A stretch of DNA of 64,000 nucleotides from Prochlorococcus marinus CUG1415 (GTDB taxonomy: Bacteria; Cyanobacteriota; Cyanobacteriia; PCC-6307; Cyanobiaceae): NCBI RefSeq assembly GCF_017696015.1, contig NZ_JAAORL010000002.1, positions 1-64,000 on the forward strand, in the 5' to 3' direction. Of this stretch, positions 16,840 to 24,499 are shown in pieces. The position numbers were made by a program, and so were the translations under genes. Below the pieces are notes generated by a model. It saw nothing but the letters and a program-made list of their open reading frames with translations, was not told where the DNA came from and ran no database searches. Numbering within the stretch: position 1 is the stretch's first letter; each line of letters starts with the position of its first letter.

Positions 16840-16977
16840 TTAAATTGGAGGTTTCTTGTTAGGTCGATTATAGACTTTATTATTTTTCTTTCTTTTTGAT
16901 TTCTTATAAACCGCAAAAAATCCTAAAAAGACTAAAGGTATTAGTAAACCCTCTAGAAATAAAGGAAAATTAATCAT
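16840..16977 (-). CDS. Small membrane protein, 45 aa
   Basis: One N-terminal hydrophobic span (PLFLEGLLIPLVFLGFFAVY) precedes a strongly basic tail (KKSKRKKNNKVYNRPNKKPP). Its start overlaps the stop of the upstream gene by 8 bases, suggesting coupled translation with 16970-17113. Confidence 0.55.
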   Translation of the reverse strand: MINFPLFLEGLLIPLVFLGFFAVYKKSKRKKNNKVYNRPNKKPPI

Positions 16978-17113
16978 AGACGGGAACTAATGTTAAGGCT
17001 CTTCTCTTCTCAGCCTCCGTATAAAGGAAATACAAAAAATAACATCTAGTAACCGTTATACAAGCGGTTAGAAATGCTACTGCTACACATATAGGGCAAT
17101 GAGGGAATCCCAT
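16970..17113 (-). CDS. Small Cys-containing membrane protein, 47 aa
   Basis: MGFPHCPICVAVAFLTACI has a CPIC motif in front of a hydrophobic span, then TRCYFLYFLYTEAEKRRA. The CxxC could bind metal or a cofactor. It overlaps 16840-16977 by 8 bases in a two-gene unit. Confidence 0.55.
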   Translation of the reverse strand: MGFPHCPICVAVAFLTACITVTRCYFLYFLYTEAEKRRALTLVPVYD

Positions 17114-17380
17114 ATTTAAAGTTTATTTTTAATTATATTGTCGAGAATCTAGCGATACAATAAGCAGAAATACTAAATAACTTAATATAACTAGCATCTA
17201 TTCACAAATATATAAATTAGAATAGTACAAAATAAATGCAAAAGAAACTATTTTTAGAGAATTTAAGCTCATTTAATTGTCTATTCGATTGATTTTGTTC
17301 GTTTTTTACTAAATACATTAAACGCTTATTACTTACACCTCTATTTCATGTTAAAGTCCTAAAAATTTATTATATTTTTT
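17114..17380. other. AT-rich intergenic stretch
   Basis: No open frame or repeat was recognised in this stretch between the two small membrane-protein genes and the DUF1330 gene. Confidence 0.4.
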
Positions 17381-17677
17381 ATGTCCAAAGGGTTTTGGCT
17401 CGTTACTACCACAGTTACAAATCAAGCGTTTGCTGAATATGTTGAAGCATTTCAACCGTGGATCGAGTCAGTAGGTGGTTCTGTATTAGCAAAGGATTTA
17501 GAAAGTAAAACTGTAGAAGGAAAGGGTGGAAAATTATCAGTAATTATTCAGTTCCCATCTAAGCAAGCGGCAATTGATGCTTACAATAGTTCTGAATATC
17601 AGGAACTAAGTAAGTTACGCTGGGCCAACTCAAGTGATACAAATATCACAATAATGGATGGTGGTGTGACTCATTAA
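17381..17677 (+). CDS. DUF1330-type protein
   Basis: The 98-residue product follows the same pattern as the gene at 13695: MSKGFWLVTTTVTNQAFAEY, then EAFQPWIESVGGSVLAKDLE and a C-terminal FPSKQAAIDAYNSSEYQEL. The two are clear paralogs within the island. Small alpha-beta fold; function unknown. Confidence 0.82.
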   Translation: MSKGFWLVTTTVTNQAFAEYVEAFQPWIESVGGSVLAKDLESKTVEGKGGKLSVIIQFPSKQAAIDAYNSSEYQELSKLRWANSSDTNITIMDGGVTH

Positions 17678-17695
17678 GTAAATACGATTGACAGT

Positions 17696-17730
17696 CAATT
17701 TAAACTAGAGGGATTAAACCCTCTTTTTTT
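17696..17730 (+). promoter_or_regulatory. TTGACAG hairpin leader (copy 3)
   Basis: TTGACAGTCAATTTAAACT leads to AGAGGG-ATTAAA-CCCTCT and a T run that touches the ATG at 17731. It also acts as a plausible terminator for the DUF1330 gene upstream. Confidence 0.6.
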
Positions 17731-17856
17731 ATGTCCTCTTCAATGAAAGATTTCTTAGACAAATTTTTTGATTTATGTAGAGAATATCAAGAAGAAATCC
17801 CACCTCAAAAGATGGCCGAAATTTTAAGGGATTACGCTGATAGATTAGATGGTTGA
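17731..17856 (+). CDS. Small acidic protein, 41 aa
   Basis: ATG follows the hairpin leader directly. The product (MKDFLDKFFDLCREYQEEIP, then QKMAEILRDYADRLDG) is helical and amphipathic. Not recognised. Confidence 0.5.
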   Translation: MSSSMKDFLDKFFDLCREYQEEIPPQKMAEILRDYADRLDG

Positions 17857-17908
17857 TAAAGTTAAAAGAAAAACCTAGATTACATAAGTAAATTTTAAGC
17901 AAAATTAA

Positions 17909-18286
17909 ATGTCTATCATTACCGACAATAAAGTACTAGTTAATATTTCCAGCGGTATAAAATCCAAGAATAAAGTAACTTTAGGATTATTGGCTGCCCT
18001 TGCTGCAGAGAACGAAGGGCATCAAGTAACTCTTTTTCTAGAGGGAAACGGAGTAAACATACTAAATTGCAAAACAGCTGGTGAAATAGTTGGTAAGGGG
18101 ACTGGAGATTTATACGAACATCTTGAAAATTTAAAAAATTCAAACGTCACCATATATGTCTCAGAAATGTCAGCCAAATCGAGGGGTTACGATAACACGC
18201 TGCTTCACGGATATAAGGCAGAATTTGCGATGCCCAATGTACTAATTGAAGAGTCAATTAAAGCGGATAGCGTACTTTGCTATTAA
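17909..18286 (+). CDS. DsrE/DsrF-like protein
   Basis: The 125-residue product has a Rossmann-like alpha-beta pattern of the DsrE family: VLVNISSGIKSKNKVTLGLL, then GHQVTLFLEGNGVNIL and a C-terminal strand ending in SVLCY. A cysteine at NCKTAGE and another near the C-terminus could be thiol-active, as in DsrE sulfur carriers, but this is inferred. ATG at 17909. Confidence 0.7.
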   Translation: MSIITDNKVLVNISSGIKSKNKVTLGLLAALAAENEGHQVTLFLEGNGVNILNCKTAGEIVGKGTGDLYEHLENLKNSNVTIYVSEMSAKSRGYDNTLLHGYKAEFAMPNVLIEESIKADSVLCY

Positions 18287-18465
18287 ATCGACTATTTTAT
18301 TAGATAATTGCCCTATTAAATCGAGAAAATCCAAAAAGGTTTAATAAGTTCAGCTTATAGAGGGCATGAGAGTAAGTAATTATACTCACACTTATAGTTT
18401 TTCATTATTAGATTTGTTTCAAGATTGCATTAGGAAGCGTCTTAGCTAAACAACCAACCAAACAA

Positions 18466-18600
18466 ATGAACGAAACAAAAACAGTTGAGAAGGAAAAAAT
18501 CGTAGCTGAGAAGCTTAACGGTAGATTTGCGATGATTGGCTTTATTGCACTTATTGGCGCATATCTAACAACAGGACAAATTATTCCAGGGTTTGTATAA
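18466..18600 (+). CDS. hli: High-light-inducible protein (Hli)
   Basis: The 44-residue product carries the chlorophyll-binding one-helix signature AEKLNGRFAMIGFIALIGAY, with E, N and R in the usual pigment-binding positions. Hlips dissipate excess light and help protect or assemble photosystem II in the thylakoid. The gene is followed directly by the small membrane gene at 18601, and a terminator ends the pair at 18766. Confidence 0.92.
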   Translation: MNETKTVEKEKIVAEKLNGRFAMIGFIALIGAYLTTGQIIPGFV

Positions 18601-18708
18601 ATGGATTTTATATCTAAAAAACAAGGATATGTACCCTTTAAAGTGGTTCCTTACATATTTTTTGTTGCTGTTGTTTTAAGCATCACAACAACAAATACAT
18701 TCGTATAG
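18601..18708 (+). CDS. Small membrane protein in hli operon, 35 aa
   Basis: ATG at 18601 follows the hli stop with no gap. One hydrophobic span (VVPYIFFVAVVLSITT) follows a short basic N-terminus. A probable Hli partner or short Hli-like protein; the ExxN/R motif is absent. Confidence 0.65.
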   Translation: MDFISKKQGYVPFKVVPYIFFVAVVLSITTTNTFV

Positions 18709-18732
18709 TTTTCAAAACTTACATCTTTATGA

Positions 18733-18766
18733 AAGTCAGCTAGTAGGGATACAGGCTGACTTTTTT
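18733..18766 (+). terminator. Terminator of the hli pair
   Basis: AAGTCAGC at 18733 pairs with GCTGACTT at 18755, followed by T residues. Confidence 0.75.
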
Positions 18767-18860
18767 AATGGTTATTGAGCAAGTGACTTTGAAGAATTAA
18801 ATCATAACTAATAATTAAAGGATAGAGAATATGGAATTACTCGATATTTATCAGTAATAA

Positions 18861-18910
18861 CGGGCGAGCTAACCTCCAAAGTTATCCAAAGTTATACAAA
18901 TCCTCGCCCG
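18861..18910 (+). repeat. Long-loop hairpin carrying tandem CCAAAGTTAT motif
   Basis: CGGGCGAG at 18861 pairs with CTCGCCCG at 18903. Between them CCAAAGTTAT is repeated at a period of 10-11 bases. It resembles the paired-motif cassette ends, but no partner pair is seen elsewhere. Confidence 0.45.
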
Positions 18911-18947
18911 CAGAGATTTTAAGACAAATGAGAAATAAAAAAGCGAG

Positions 18948-18970
18948 TTGGGAAAGTCGCTTTTTATTGC
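18948..18970 (+). repeat. Orphan tRNA-type terminator hairpin without tRNA fragment
   Basis: GCGAGTTGGGAAAGTCGC plus a T run resembles the tRNA-Pro terminator. A downstream block similar to that at 12330 follows, with GAGAAAAGGGCAC. It probably marks a cassette junction whose tRNA core was lost. Confidence 0.5.
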
Positions 18971-19139
18971 TTACTGTCTCATCTTGAGAAAAGGGCACTT
19001 AATAGATATAGTTTGATCTAAAATTTACCTAGTTTTCTCCTTATCTATTACGGAATATGTTATTTCTAAATTTAATATTCATTTTATATAAATAAACTAG
19101 TGATTCAAATAATAAAAAATTAATAGCATTTCACACAAA

Positions 19140-19163
19140 AAAAAAGACTCTAATGAGTCTTTT
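19140..19163 (-). terminator. Terminator of the 19185 gene
   Basis: AAAAGACTC and GAGTCTTTT flank a four-base loop, with A/T runs on both sides, so it can work in both directions. It lies just past the stop of the - strand gene at 19185. Confidence 0.7.
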
Positions 19164-19184
19164 AATTCAAATCTATAAAAAAAT

Positions 19185-19322
19185 TTATTGATCAGGGTCA
19201 AGTTTACTAAAGTTTGGTCCAGCAAAAATCCCTATAAGGGCAAAAAGAGCCATAAAACCAAATCCTACGGCAGCTGCAGAAGGATTGAAACCACCTATAG
19301 CAAATGAAGCTAATAAATTCAT
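19185..19322 (-). CDS. Small single-span membrane protein, 45 aa
   Basis: MNLLASFAIGGFNPSAAAVG precedes a span (FGFMALFALIGIFAGPNF) and a short acidic tail KLDPDQ. A thylakoid-type small protein is plausible. It seems to be the only gene of its cassette, between GGGCAC motifs at about 18977 and 19537-19555. Confidence 0.55.
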   Translation of the reverse strand: MNLLASFAIGGFNPSAAAVGFGFMALFALIGIFAGPNFSKLDPDQ

Positions 19323-19551
19323 GATTAAAAAACGAACATCTTGAAATCATACAGAATTTTAGAGGAAAATATACCTAATATATATAAAAAAGAAATAATC
19401 TAAATATCTATTATTCAAGAGTTCTCTAGTTTTAATCAGCTAAAGTTGACCGACTGTCAATCGTTAATAAGTAAAGGTTGAATTATTGAATAAATCATTC
19501 GATCGACCTAGCTGATACTAGGCACTAGGTCGCTAAGGGGCACAAAAGGGG

Positions 19552-19687
19552 GCACTAGGTCGCAGGTTCTAATCCTGTCGCTCCGACTCTATAAAAAACA
19601 AGTCATACTTATGAGTTTCCCCAGCTCTCTTTTTTATTGCCTGTTAGTCTCATAACCCAAAAGGGATCTCTAGGGGGTTCTTCGAAG
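19552..19687 (+). repeat. Left inverted repeat with tRNA-Pro 3' half and terminator
   Basis: This block starts with the tRNA 3' part (19552-19586). It continues through a terminator-like hairpin to AAAAGGGATCTCTAGGGGG and CTTCGAAGAT. Its reverse complement is found at 22596-22744 with only a few mismatches, so the enclosed 2.9 kb is bounded by inverted repeats. Confidence 0.85.
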
Positions 19688-19709
19688 ATTATAGATCCCC
19701 AATAGGTGC

Positions 19710-20006
19710 TTACCATTTAGGTTCAGTTACTTGCCATCCTGATGTAATTAATTTTTGATACTCCTTCCTAGCTTCATCTATTTCTATTTCTTTTCTTGTT
19801 TTCATAAGCGGTGGATTTTCACCTAACGCTCCAACAACTATTCCACTATCAATAAACATATACTCAAAAAACTTATCCTTATTATTCTTATTCTTCGTAA
19901 ATCTTCTTACCTCAGTCCAGTTAGGACATATTAACCATGCTTCCTCTGTTATCTTTCTTGCTTCACTATCCATATTAAATAAGCAATAAGCAAACGATTG
20001 CTCCAA
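19710..20006 (-). CDS. DUF1651-type small protein
   Basis: The C-terminal IDEARKEYQKLITSGWQV is the DUF1651 core seen also at 16316. The N-terminal part includes EEAWLICPNWTEVRRFTK. An alternative start at Met12 (MDSEARKITEE) is possible. Function unknown. Confidence 0.7.
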   Translation of the reverse strand: MEQSFAYCLFNMDSEARKITEEAWLICPNWTEVRRFTKNKNNKDKFFEYMFIDSGIVVGALGENPPLMKTRKEIEIDEARKEYQKLITSGWQVTEPKW

Positions 20007-20055
20007 TACTAAAAATTAGGCTCCACCCCTGCGAGTTAATTTTCATTGAAAAATA

Positions 20056-20175
20056 CTACTTATAAATATTGAGTAATCTGATATAAATTATCAACAATAT
20101 TAGTCCTATTGCACCTGTACCAAGAACTATAGTTGGTTGATTATGCCAAAGCTCTTTAAAAATTTCTATATTCAT
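20056..20175 (-). CDS. Small membrane protein, 39 aa (paralog at 21271)
   Basis: MNIEIFKELWHNQPTIVLG precedes a span (GAIGLILLIIYIRLLNIY). The ELW(H/Q)NQP start is shared with the 38-residue product at 21271. It begins one base before the stop of the Hli gene at 20176, so the two are probably co-transcribed. Confidence 0.65.
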   Translation of the reverse strand: MNIEIFKELWHNQPTIVLGTGAIGLILLIIYIRLLNIYK

Positions 20176-20430
20176 TTAAAGAATTGGATATGCTATCCAA
20201 CCAAATAAGGTGTAGTTAATAATGACAGCCATAAATCCAATCATTGCAAGCCTGCCATTTGTTCTTTCCGCAATAAACCAATAGCTATCTGGCCATTCAA
20301 AGATTTCCCCCATATTAGATATTTGATCTTCTGAAAGTGGAATCTCTTTAGGAGTATTTTCCTGATCAAGATAATAATTACTATCTGGGTAAAAGCTTTC
20401 GCTTGAAAAATTATCTTTAAATTTACTCAT
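20176..20430 (-). CDS. hli: High-light-inducible protein with N-terminal extension
   Basis: The C-terminus has FIAERTNGRLAMIGFMAVII, a full Hli chlorophyll-binding helix with the ExxNGRxAMIGF signature. About 50 acidic residues precede it, longer than the minimal Hlips. It pairs with the small membrane gene at 20056. Photoprotective role in the thylakoid is inferred from the family. Confidence 0.9.
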   Translation of the reverse strand: MSKFKDNFSSESFYPDSNYYLDQENTPKEIPLSEDQISNMGEIFEWPDSYWFIAERTNGRLAMIGFMAVIINYTLFGWIAYPIL

Positions 20431-20740
20431 CCTATTAGAAATTTGAATTTTATATATTCTACTTAATTAATTACATAAAAAAAGAGATTAACTCCATCCT
20501 TAAAGAACTAATCTCATGAACTTATTTAATTGCTAGTAATTTTTTCTAATAGTCTGACTGATTAAACCAATCTTATTAAATTCTCTGGTGGACTATCAAT
20601 CATTTCTGATCCCTCCATTCGATTATTAAGATACTAGTCAAACTAATTTATGTTGTATATGCGTAGTTATGCTGATTTATTTTTCTTTAATTGATTGACA
20701 GACGATCTAACATGGATCTGTAGACTCCATCTCTTTTAAA
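20431..20740. other. Intergenic stretch with TTGACAG leader
   Basis: About 310 bases without a gene. It holds an AAAGAGATTAACTC..GAACTAATCTCAT inverted repeat near 20482-20518, a possible terminator. A TTGACAGACGATCTAA leader follows at 20695, with an ATGGA/TCCAT hairpin. Confidence 0.4.
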
Positions 20741-20890
20741 ATGGATAAAGATATTCCTTCTTATGTGGGTGACCTAATCCCTTCCTTTTCTAATTGGAAT
20801 CAAGCAATTAATAATTATAAGCGTGGAATAAAAGCTGGGGACTTTTACGAAGAGCCTATAGGTGAAGATTTTCGTTATCCTGACTGGTAG
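20741..20890 (+). CDS. Small acidic protein, 49 aa
   Basis: ATG at 20741 follows the TTGACAG leader and its hairpin. The product (MDKDIPSYVGDLIPSFSNW, then a charged C-terminus ending in DFRYPDW) is not recognised. Likely first gene of a small-ORF run to 21212. Confidence 0.5.
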   Translation: MDKDIPSYVGDLIPSFSNWNQAINNYKRGIKAGDFYEEPIGEDFRYPDW

Positions 20891-20911
20891 ATGGCTAATA
20901 AGTATTAAAAG

Positions 20912-21004
20912 ATGGGAAGCTTACCAAAATTAATTGCACTTGCTATGGTATTACTCCTTGTAGGAAGCACATTTGTTGGTGGGATTATTTATTTTATTAG
21001 ATAG
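20912..21004 (+). CDS. Small membrane protein, 30 aa
   Basis: One strong span (LIALAMVLLLVGSTFVGGII) follows a short N-terminus. It lies 21 bases after the preceding small gene. Confidence 0.5.
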   Translation: MGSLPKLIALAMVLLLVGSTFVGGIIYFIR

Positions 21005-21007
21005 ATA

Positions 21008-21112
21008 ATGAAGAACCCAATAGACATATTTAAAAGGTGGTTACTAGATTTACTTGTTCCATATATAGAAGGAACTAATAAAAAAAGAAATATAAACAGA
21101 AAGATTAAATGA
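21008..21112 (+). CDS. Small basic amphipathic protein, 34 aa
   Basis: MKNPIDIFKRWLLDLLVPYIE is followed by a basic tail. The spacing of 3 bases after 21004 suggests one transcript with the preceding genes. Confidence 0.45.
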   Translation: MKNPIDIFKRWLLDLLVPYIEGTNKKRNINRKIK

Positions 21113-21113
21113 A

Positions 21114-21212
21114 ATGCTTACTAATCCTAAGATTATGTGTTGCATGTCTATTCTCCATGAAGGGGTAGTTAATAGACAAAGTAAATTAGAAATGAGAAAA
21201 TTTAGAGAATAA
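21114..21212 (+). CDS. Possible small Cys-rich protein, 32 aa
   Basis: MLTNPKIMCCMSILHEGVV is encoded just after the previous stop. An overlapping alternative (ATG at 21109, MKCLLILRLCVAC) is equally plausible. A relative of that alternative lies at 46033. Confidence 0.3.
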   Translation: MLTNPKIMCCMSILHEGVVNRQSKLEMRKFRE

Positions 21213-21238
21213 TTACTCTATATATTTAATTTGATAAT

Positions 21239-21266
21239 AATTACTCTTTATATATAAGGAGTAATT
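21239..21266 (+). promoter_or_regulatory. Hairpin enclosing the ribosome-binding site
   Basis: AATTACTC at 21239 pairs perfectly with GAGTAATT at 21259, hiding part of the AAGGAG Shine-Dalgarno before the ATG at 21271. A second version lies at 22370-22395 before 22400. Confidence 0.5.
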
Positions 21267-21270
21267 TTTA

Positions 21271-21387
21271 ATGGCAGATTTTAATGAACTTTGGCAGAAC
21301 CAACCAAATAAAATTATTGGTGTAAGTGGGCTAGTACTATCATTGTCGATAGCTTTTATATATGGTTTATGGTTACTCAATACATAA
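21271..21387 (+). CDS. Small membrane protein, 38 aa
   Basis: MADFNELWQNQPNKIIGVSG leads to one span (LVLSLSIAFIYGLWLL). It is the paralog of the 20056 product and likely sits next to Hli proteins in the thylakoid. AAGGAG lies 10 bases before the ATG. Confidence 0.6.
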   Translation: MADFNELWQNQPNKIIGVSGLVLSLSIAFIYGLWLLNT

Positions 21388-21396
21388 GTAGTAATT

Positions 21397-21439
21397 ATTG
21401 ACAGCAGATCTACAATAAGGCGTAATTATCTCCTTTTTT
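21397..21439 (+). promoter_or_regulatory. TTGACAG-GATCTA leader
   Basis: TTGACAGCAGATCTACAAT is followed by a T run ending at an ATG at 21440. Only a 19-residue frame (MDRRFIAEKIMTLLISLIA) follows, so its target gene is unclear. Confidence 0.35.
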
Positions 21440-21553
21440 ATGGACAGAAGATTTATCGCTGAAAAAATAATGACCCTTCTTATTTCTTTAATTGCTTAAT
21501 GCCGTCAAATAAACATCTAAAAGAATTTTTTAAGTGCTAAACAATTATATTTC

Positions 21554-21769
21554 TTAGTGAATATGTTCTGCTTCATTATGATTATGACGATTGTGAGCAT
21601 GAGCAATTCCTAATTCATGCATTCTTGCATGATCTTTAATTGTGTCTCTTAACTTATAAGATGATGGTCCAACTGTTGTATAAATTCCATAGCCTACTGA
21701 GCCAAATAGTGAAATTCCAACACTACTCAAAAGCAAAAATAAAGTTGGATCTTTAATTGTTCCTAACAT
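21554..21769 (-). CDS. Small membrane protein with His-rich tail, 71 aa
   Basis: A hydrophobic N-terminal half with one or two spans (LFLLLSSVGISLFGSVGYGI) leads to a C-terminal His-rich tail (HAHNRHNHNEAEHIH). The histidines could bind metal ions; no further family was recognised. Confidence 0.6.
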   Translation of the reverse strand: MLGTIKDPTLFLLLSSVGISLFGSVGYGIYTTVGPSSYKLRDTIKDHARMHELGIAHAHNRHNHNEAEHIH

Positions 21770-22123
21770 TTTATAAAAATTTAATAACTCAAGTAACCAT
21801 AAACATCTTTCAATATTTATTCAAGTTCAAAATTTATAAGACAAAGAAGAAAAAATCATTCTTAAATATAAAGATTAAATGATCAAAATGTAATTAAGTT
21901 AATCGATATCAAAATTAATAACTACATCTATTAATATCTTTTTAATATTTATCATAGTAAAATAAATAACACTTTTAGGTTGTTATCTATTTAAATAGAT
22001 TGATAGTAAAGAAGTTTATATTTTTAATTTGATTGAACGAAATTTACTATGATTTGTATTATTTGATGTTGATTAAAATAAGATTTCTAAACTAAGTTGG
22101 ATTTACTTCAATAGGCTTAGTAA
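21770..22123. other. AT-rich stretch, no gene seen
   Basis: About 350 bases with very high AT and no convincing frame, repeat or hairpin. Promoters for the flanking divergent genes probably lie here. Confidence 0.4.
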
Positions 22124-22306
22124 ATGGAAGTATTGCTTTTGACAATGTTTTTTATTACCGCACTTGTTTTATTTATTGCAGGTAAAGATGATTTTGGTAG
22201 AACCGAAAAAAAATTAATAATTAAAGAAAGTAGAGAGGAGGAAAAAGAAGTAAGCATTGAACCTAAAGTTGAAGTCAAAAAAGAAGCGGAATTAAAACCA
22301 AATTAA
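22124..22306 (+). CDS. Single-span membrane protein with charged tail, 60 aa
   Basis: An N-terminal span (VLLLTMFFITALVLFIAG) is followed by a Glu/Lys-rich tail (ESREEEKEVSIEPKVEVKKE). It resembles the architecture of the gene at 46143. Not recognised. Confidence 0.55.
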   Translation: MEVLLLTMFFITALVLFIAGKDDFGRTEKKLIIKESREEEKEVSIEPKVEVKKEAELKPN

Positions 22307-22369
22307 TACAGAGTATCTATTGAAAGACTTGAAGGAGAACCCCAAGCAATAGATATTTAATTAGAAAAT

Positions 22370-22395
22370 AATTACTATACATATAAGAAGTAATT
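22370..22395 (+). promoter_or_regulatory. Second hairpin leader before a small gene
   Basis: AATTACT at 22370 pairs with AGTAATT at 22389, covering the AAGAAG before the ATG at 22400. It parallels the hairpin at 21239. Confidence 0.45.
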
Positions 22396-22399
22396 TTTT

Positions 22400-22552
22400 A
22401 TGCGTTTATTTTTATTATTACCCGTGCTCTTCGCACAAACTGGACAAGGTGTTGATATTTTTTCTCCAATAGGGATTTTGATTATTTTAATTGGACTTGT
22501 TTTGACTGTTGGGTTCCCTGTCGCAATGATTAAGTTCGGAAGAAAGAGCTGA
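22400..22552 (+). CDS. Small membrane protein, 50 aa
   Basis: A signal-like start (MRLFLLLPVLFAQTGQG) leads to a span (IGILIILIGLVLTVGFPVAM) and a basic end KFGRKS. Not recognised. Confidence 0.55.
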   Translation: MRLFLLLPVLFAQTGQGVDIFSPIGILIILIGLVLTVGFPVAMIKFGRKS

Positions 22553-22595
22553 ATTAGGAAATAGATGAAGGAGTAAATTTAAGTACCTTTTTAGA

Positions 22596-22744
22596 ATCTT
22601 CGAAGATCCCCCTAGAGATCCCTTTTGGGTAATGAGACTAACAGGCAATAAAAAAGAGAGCTGGGGAAACTCATAAGTATGACTTGTTTTTTATAGAGTC
22701 GGAGCGACAGGATTCGAACCTGCGCCCTAGTGCTCCCAAAGCAC
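22596..22744 (-). repeat. Right inverted repeat with tRNA-Pro 3' half
   Basis: On the - strand this block reads GCACTAGGGCGCAGGTTCG to the tRNA end (22699-22744), then the same terminator hairpin, AAAAGGGATCTCTAGGGGG and CTTCGAAGAT as at 19552-19687. From here rightwards all tRNA-Pro fragments are on the - strand. Confidence 0.85.
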
Positions 22745-22902
22745 TAACACGCAATTAGTGAGATTCTGTTATCAGGAAATCAGAAAACAAGTTGGGAAAA
22801 TTTAAAAATTAATTCTAGAAAATTACAATTATTAGAGTAAATGAACTAAATTGTTAATGAAAGCAATAGATTTTTAAAAATAAAAAATATTTATAGAAAT
22901 TC

Positions 22903-22916
22903 GTATAATAGGATAC
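22903..22916 (+). promoter_or_regulatory. NtcA-type box before nirA
   Basis: GTA-N8-TAC at 22903-22916 fits the NtcA consensus for nitrogen control. It lies 49 bases before the nirA ATG. The -10 element at the usual spacing is poor, so direct activation is likely but not certain. Confidence 0.65.
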
Positions 22917-22964
22917 ATTTTATACCCCAAAATCTAGGGAAAATAATCGGATTCAAAAATAAAT

Positions 22965-24488
22965 ATGCAATATTATTTAAATGATAAAAAATTAAATAAG
23001 ATTGAAAAGCAAAAGGCGGAAAAAGATGGTCTGAAAATTTTTGAAGAGTTAGATGATTACGCTCTTAAAGGATGGGAAGAAATGGATGAAGTGGATTTGC
23101 AAATGCGCTTAAAGTGGTATGGCCTTTTTTGGAGACCAAAAACTCCTGGAAGATTTATGATGAGGCTTAGGGTTCCTAATGGTATTTTAAATTCTAATCA
23201 GTTAAAAGTAATAGCATCAATAGTTGCTAGATATGGAGAAGACGGTTCTGCGGATATAACAACTAGGCAAAATATTCAATTAAGGGGAGTTTTGATAAAT
23301 GATCTACCAGATATTATTAAAAGACTTAGGGAGGTTGATATTACATCCGTTCAGTCTGGAATGGATAATCCAAGAAATGTTACTGGCAATCCACTAGCGG
23401 GAATTGATCCTGAAGAAATTATAGATACAAGAAAATATACTTCTGAATTAGAAAATTACTTAACAAATTCTGGTAATGGCAACCCCGAATTCTCGAATTT
23501 ACCGAGGAAGTGGAATACTGCAGTTGCAGGAGCAAAAGATAATTTTCTTCTACATAATGATCTTATCTTTCATCCTGTTTTTAAAAATGGAATCTTAGGC
23601 TTTGGTGTCTGGGTAGGAGGAATATTGTCAGCAACTTTGAATGCTTATGCTCTACCTCTAGATGTCTGGGTAGAAGAAAAAGATATATGCAAAATAACTG
23701 GAATTATTTGTTCTCTTTGGCGAGATAATGGAGATAGATTTCTCAGAAATAAAGGAAGATTTAGATATTATTTGAACTCTATAGGTATCGAAAAATTTAG
23801 AGAACTTGTAGAAGAAAAATTTGGAACCTTGTCTAACGATCCAGGCTCAATTTTCAACGCAAAACAAAGAAGTTTATTTGGGATTAATAAACAAAAACAA
23901 AACAATCTTTACTTCGCTGGATTACATATTCCTGTAGGAAGATTATGTGTAGAAGACATACAAGAAATTGCAAGACTAAGTGAAAAATATGGACAAAGTG
24001 AAGTAAGACTAACCGAAGATCAAAATCTAATTATTGTTGGCCTGAAAGATAATATTTTAGAAGAATTTGGTGATGAAGAAATTATTAATAAATTCAAATT
24101 AAATCCATCCCATTTTTCAGCGAGTACAGTTTCATGTACAGGGAGTAGTTATTGTAGCTTTGCTCTTGCAAATACCAAAGATATAGCAAGGAATATTTCT
24201 GAAAAATTAGATCTAGAACTTGAATTATCAGAGGAGGTTAAAATTCATTGGACAGGTTGTCCAAATAATTGTGGACAAGCTCATATGGGTGGTATTGGCA
24301 TGACTGGTACAAAGGTAAAAAAAGAGGGAGGTGGAACTGAGGATGGCTATAATGTCAGTATTGGAGGGAGACAAGATCACCTGCAAACCTTAGGCGAAAC
24401 TGAATTTAAAAAAGTTAGTAAACATGAAATTTATAATTTAATCAAAGAAATTTTAATCAACAAGTTTAATGCAAAGTTAAAAACCTAA
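22965..24488 (+). CDS. nirA: Ferredoxin-nitrite reductase
   Basis: The 507-residue product reduces nitrite to ammonium with six electrons from ferredoxin, using a 4Fe-4S cluster bridged to siroheme. The four cluster cysteines are C391, C397 (CTGSSYC), C432 and C436 (GCPNNCG). The N-terminal half has the siroheme-binding core TTRQNIQLRG and GNPLAG. Length is normal for cyanobacterial NirA. The protein is cytosolic. It is followed 11 bases later by the helical-repeat gene at 24500 and is preceded by an NtcA-type box. Confidence 0.96.
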   Translation: MQYYLNDKKLNKIEKQKAEKDGLKIFEELDDYALKGWEEMDEVDLQMRLKWYGLFWRPKTPGRFMMRLRVPNGILNSNQLKVIASIVARYGEDGSADITTRQNIQLRGVLINDLPDIIKRLREVDITSVQSGMDNPRNVTGNPLAGIDPEEIIDTRKYTSELENYLTNSGNGNPEFSNLPRKWNTAVAGAKDNFLLHNDLIFHPVFKNGILGFGVWVGGILSATLNAYALPLDVWVEEKDICKITGIICSLWRDNGDRFLRNKGRFRYYLNSIGIEKFRELVEEKFGTLSNDPGSIFNAKQRSLFGINKQKQNNLYFAGLHIPVGRLCVEDIQEIARLSEKYGQSEVRLTEDQNLIIVGLKDNILEEFGDEEIINKFKLNPSHFSASTVSCTGSSYCSFALANTKDIARNISEKLDLELELSEEVKIHWTGCPNNCGQAHMGGIGMTGTKVKKEGGGTEDGYNVSIGGRQDHLQTLGETEFKKVSKHEIYNLIKEILINKFNAKLKT

Positions 24489-24499
24489 AAAATATTTTA

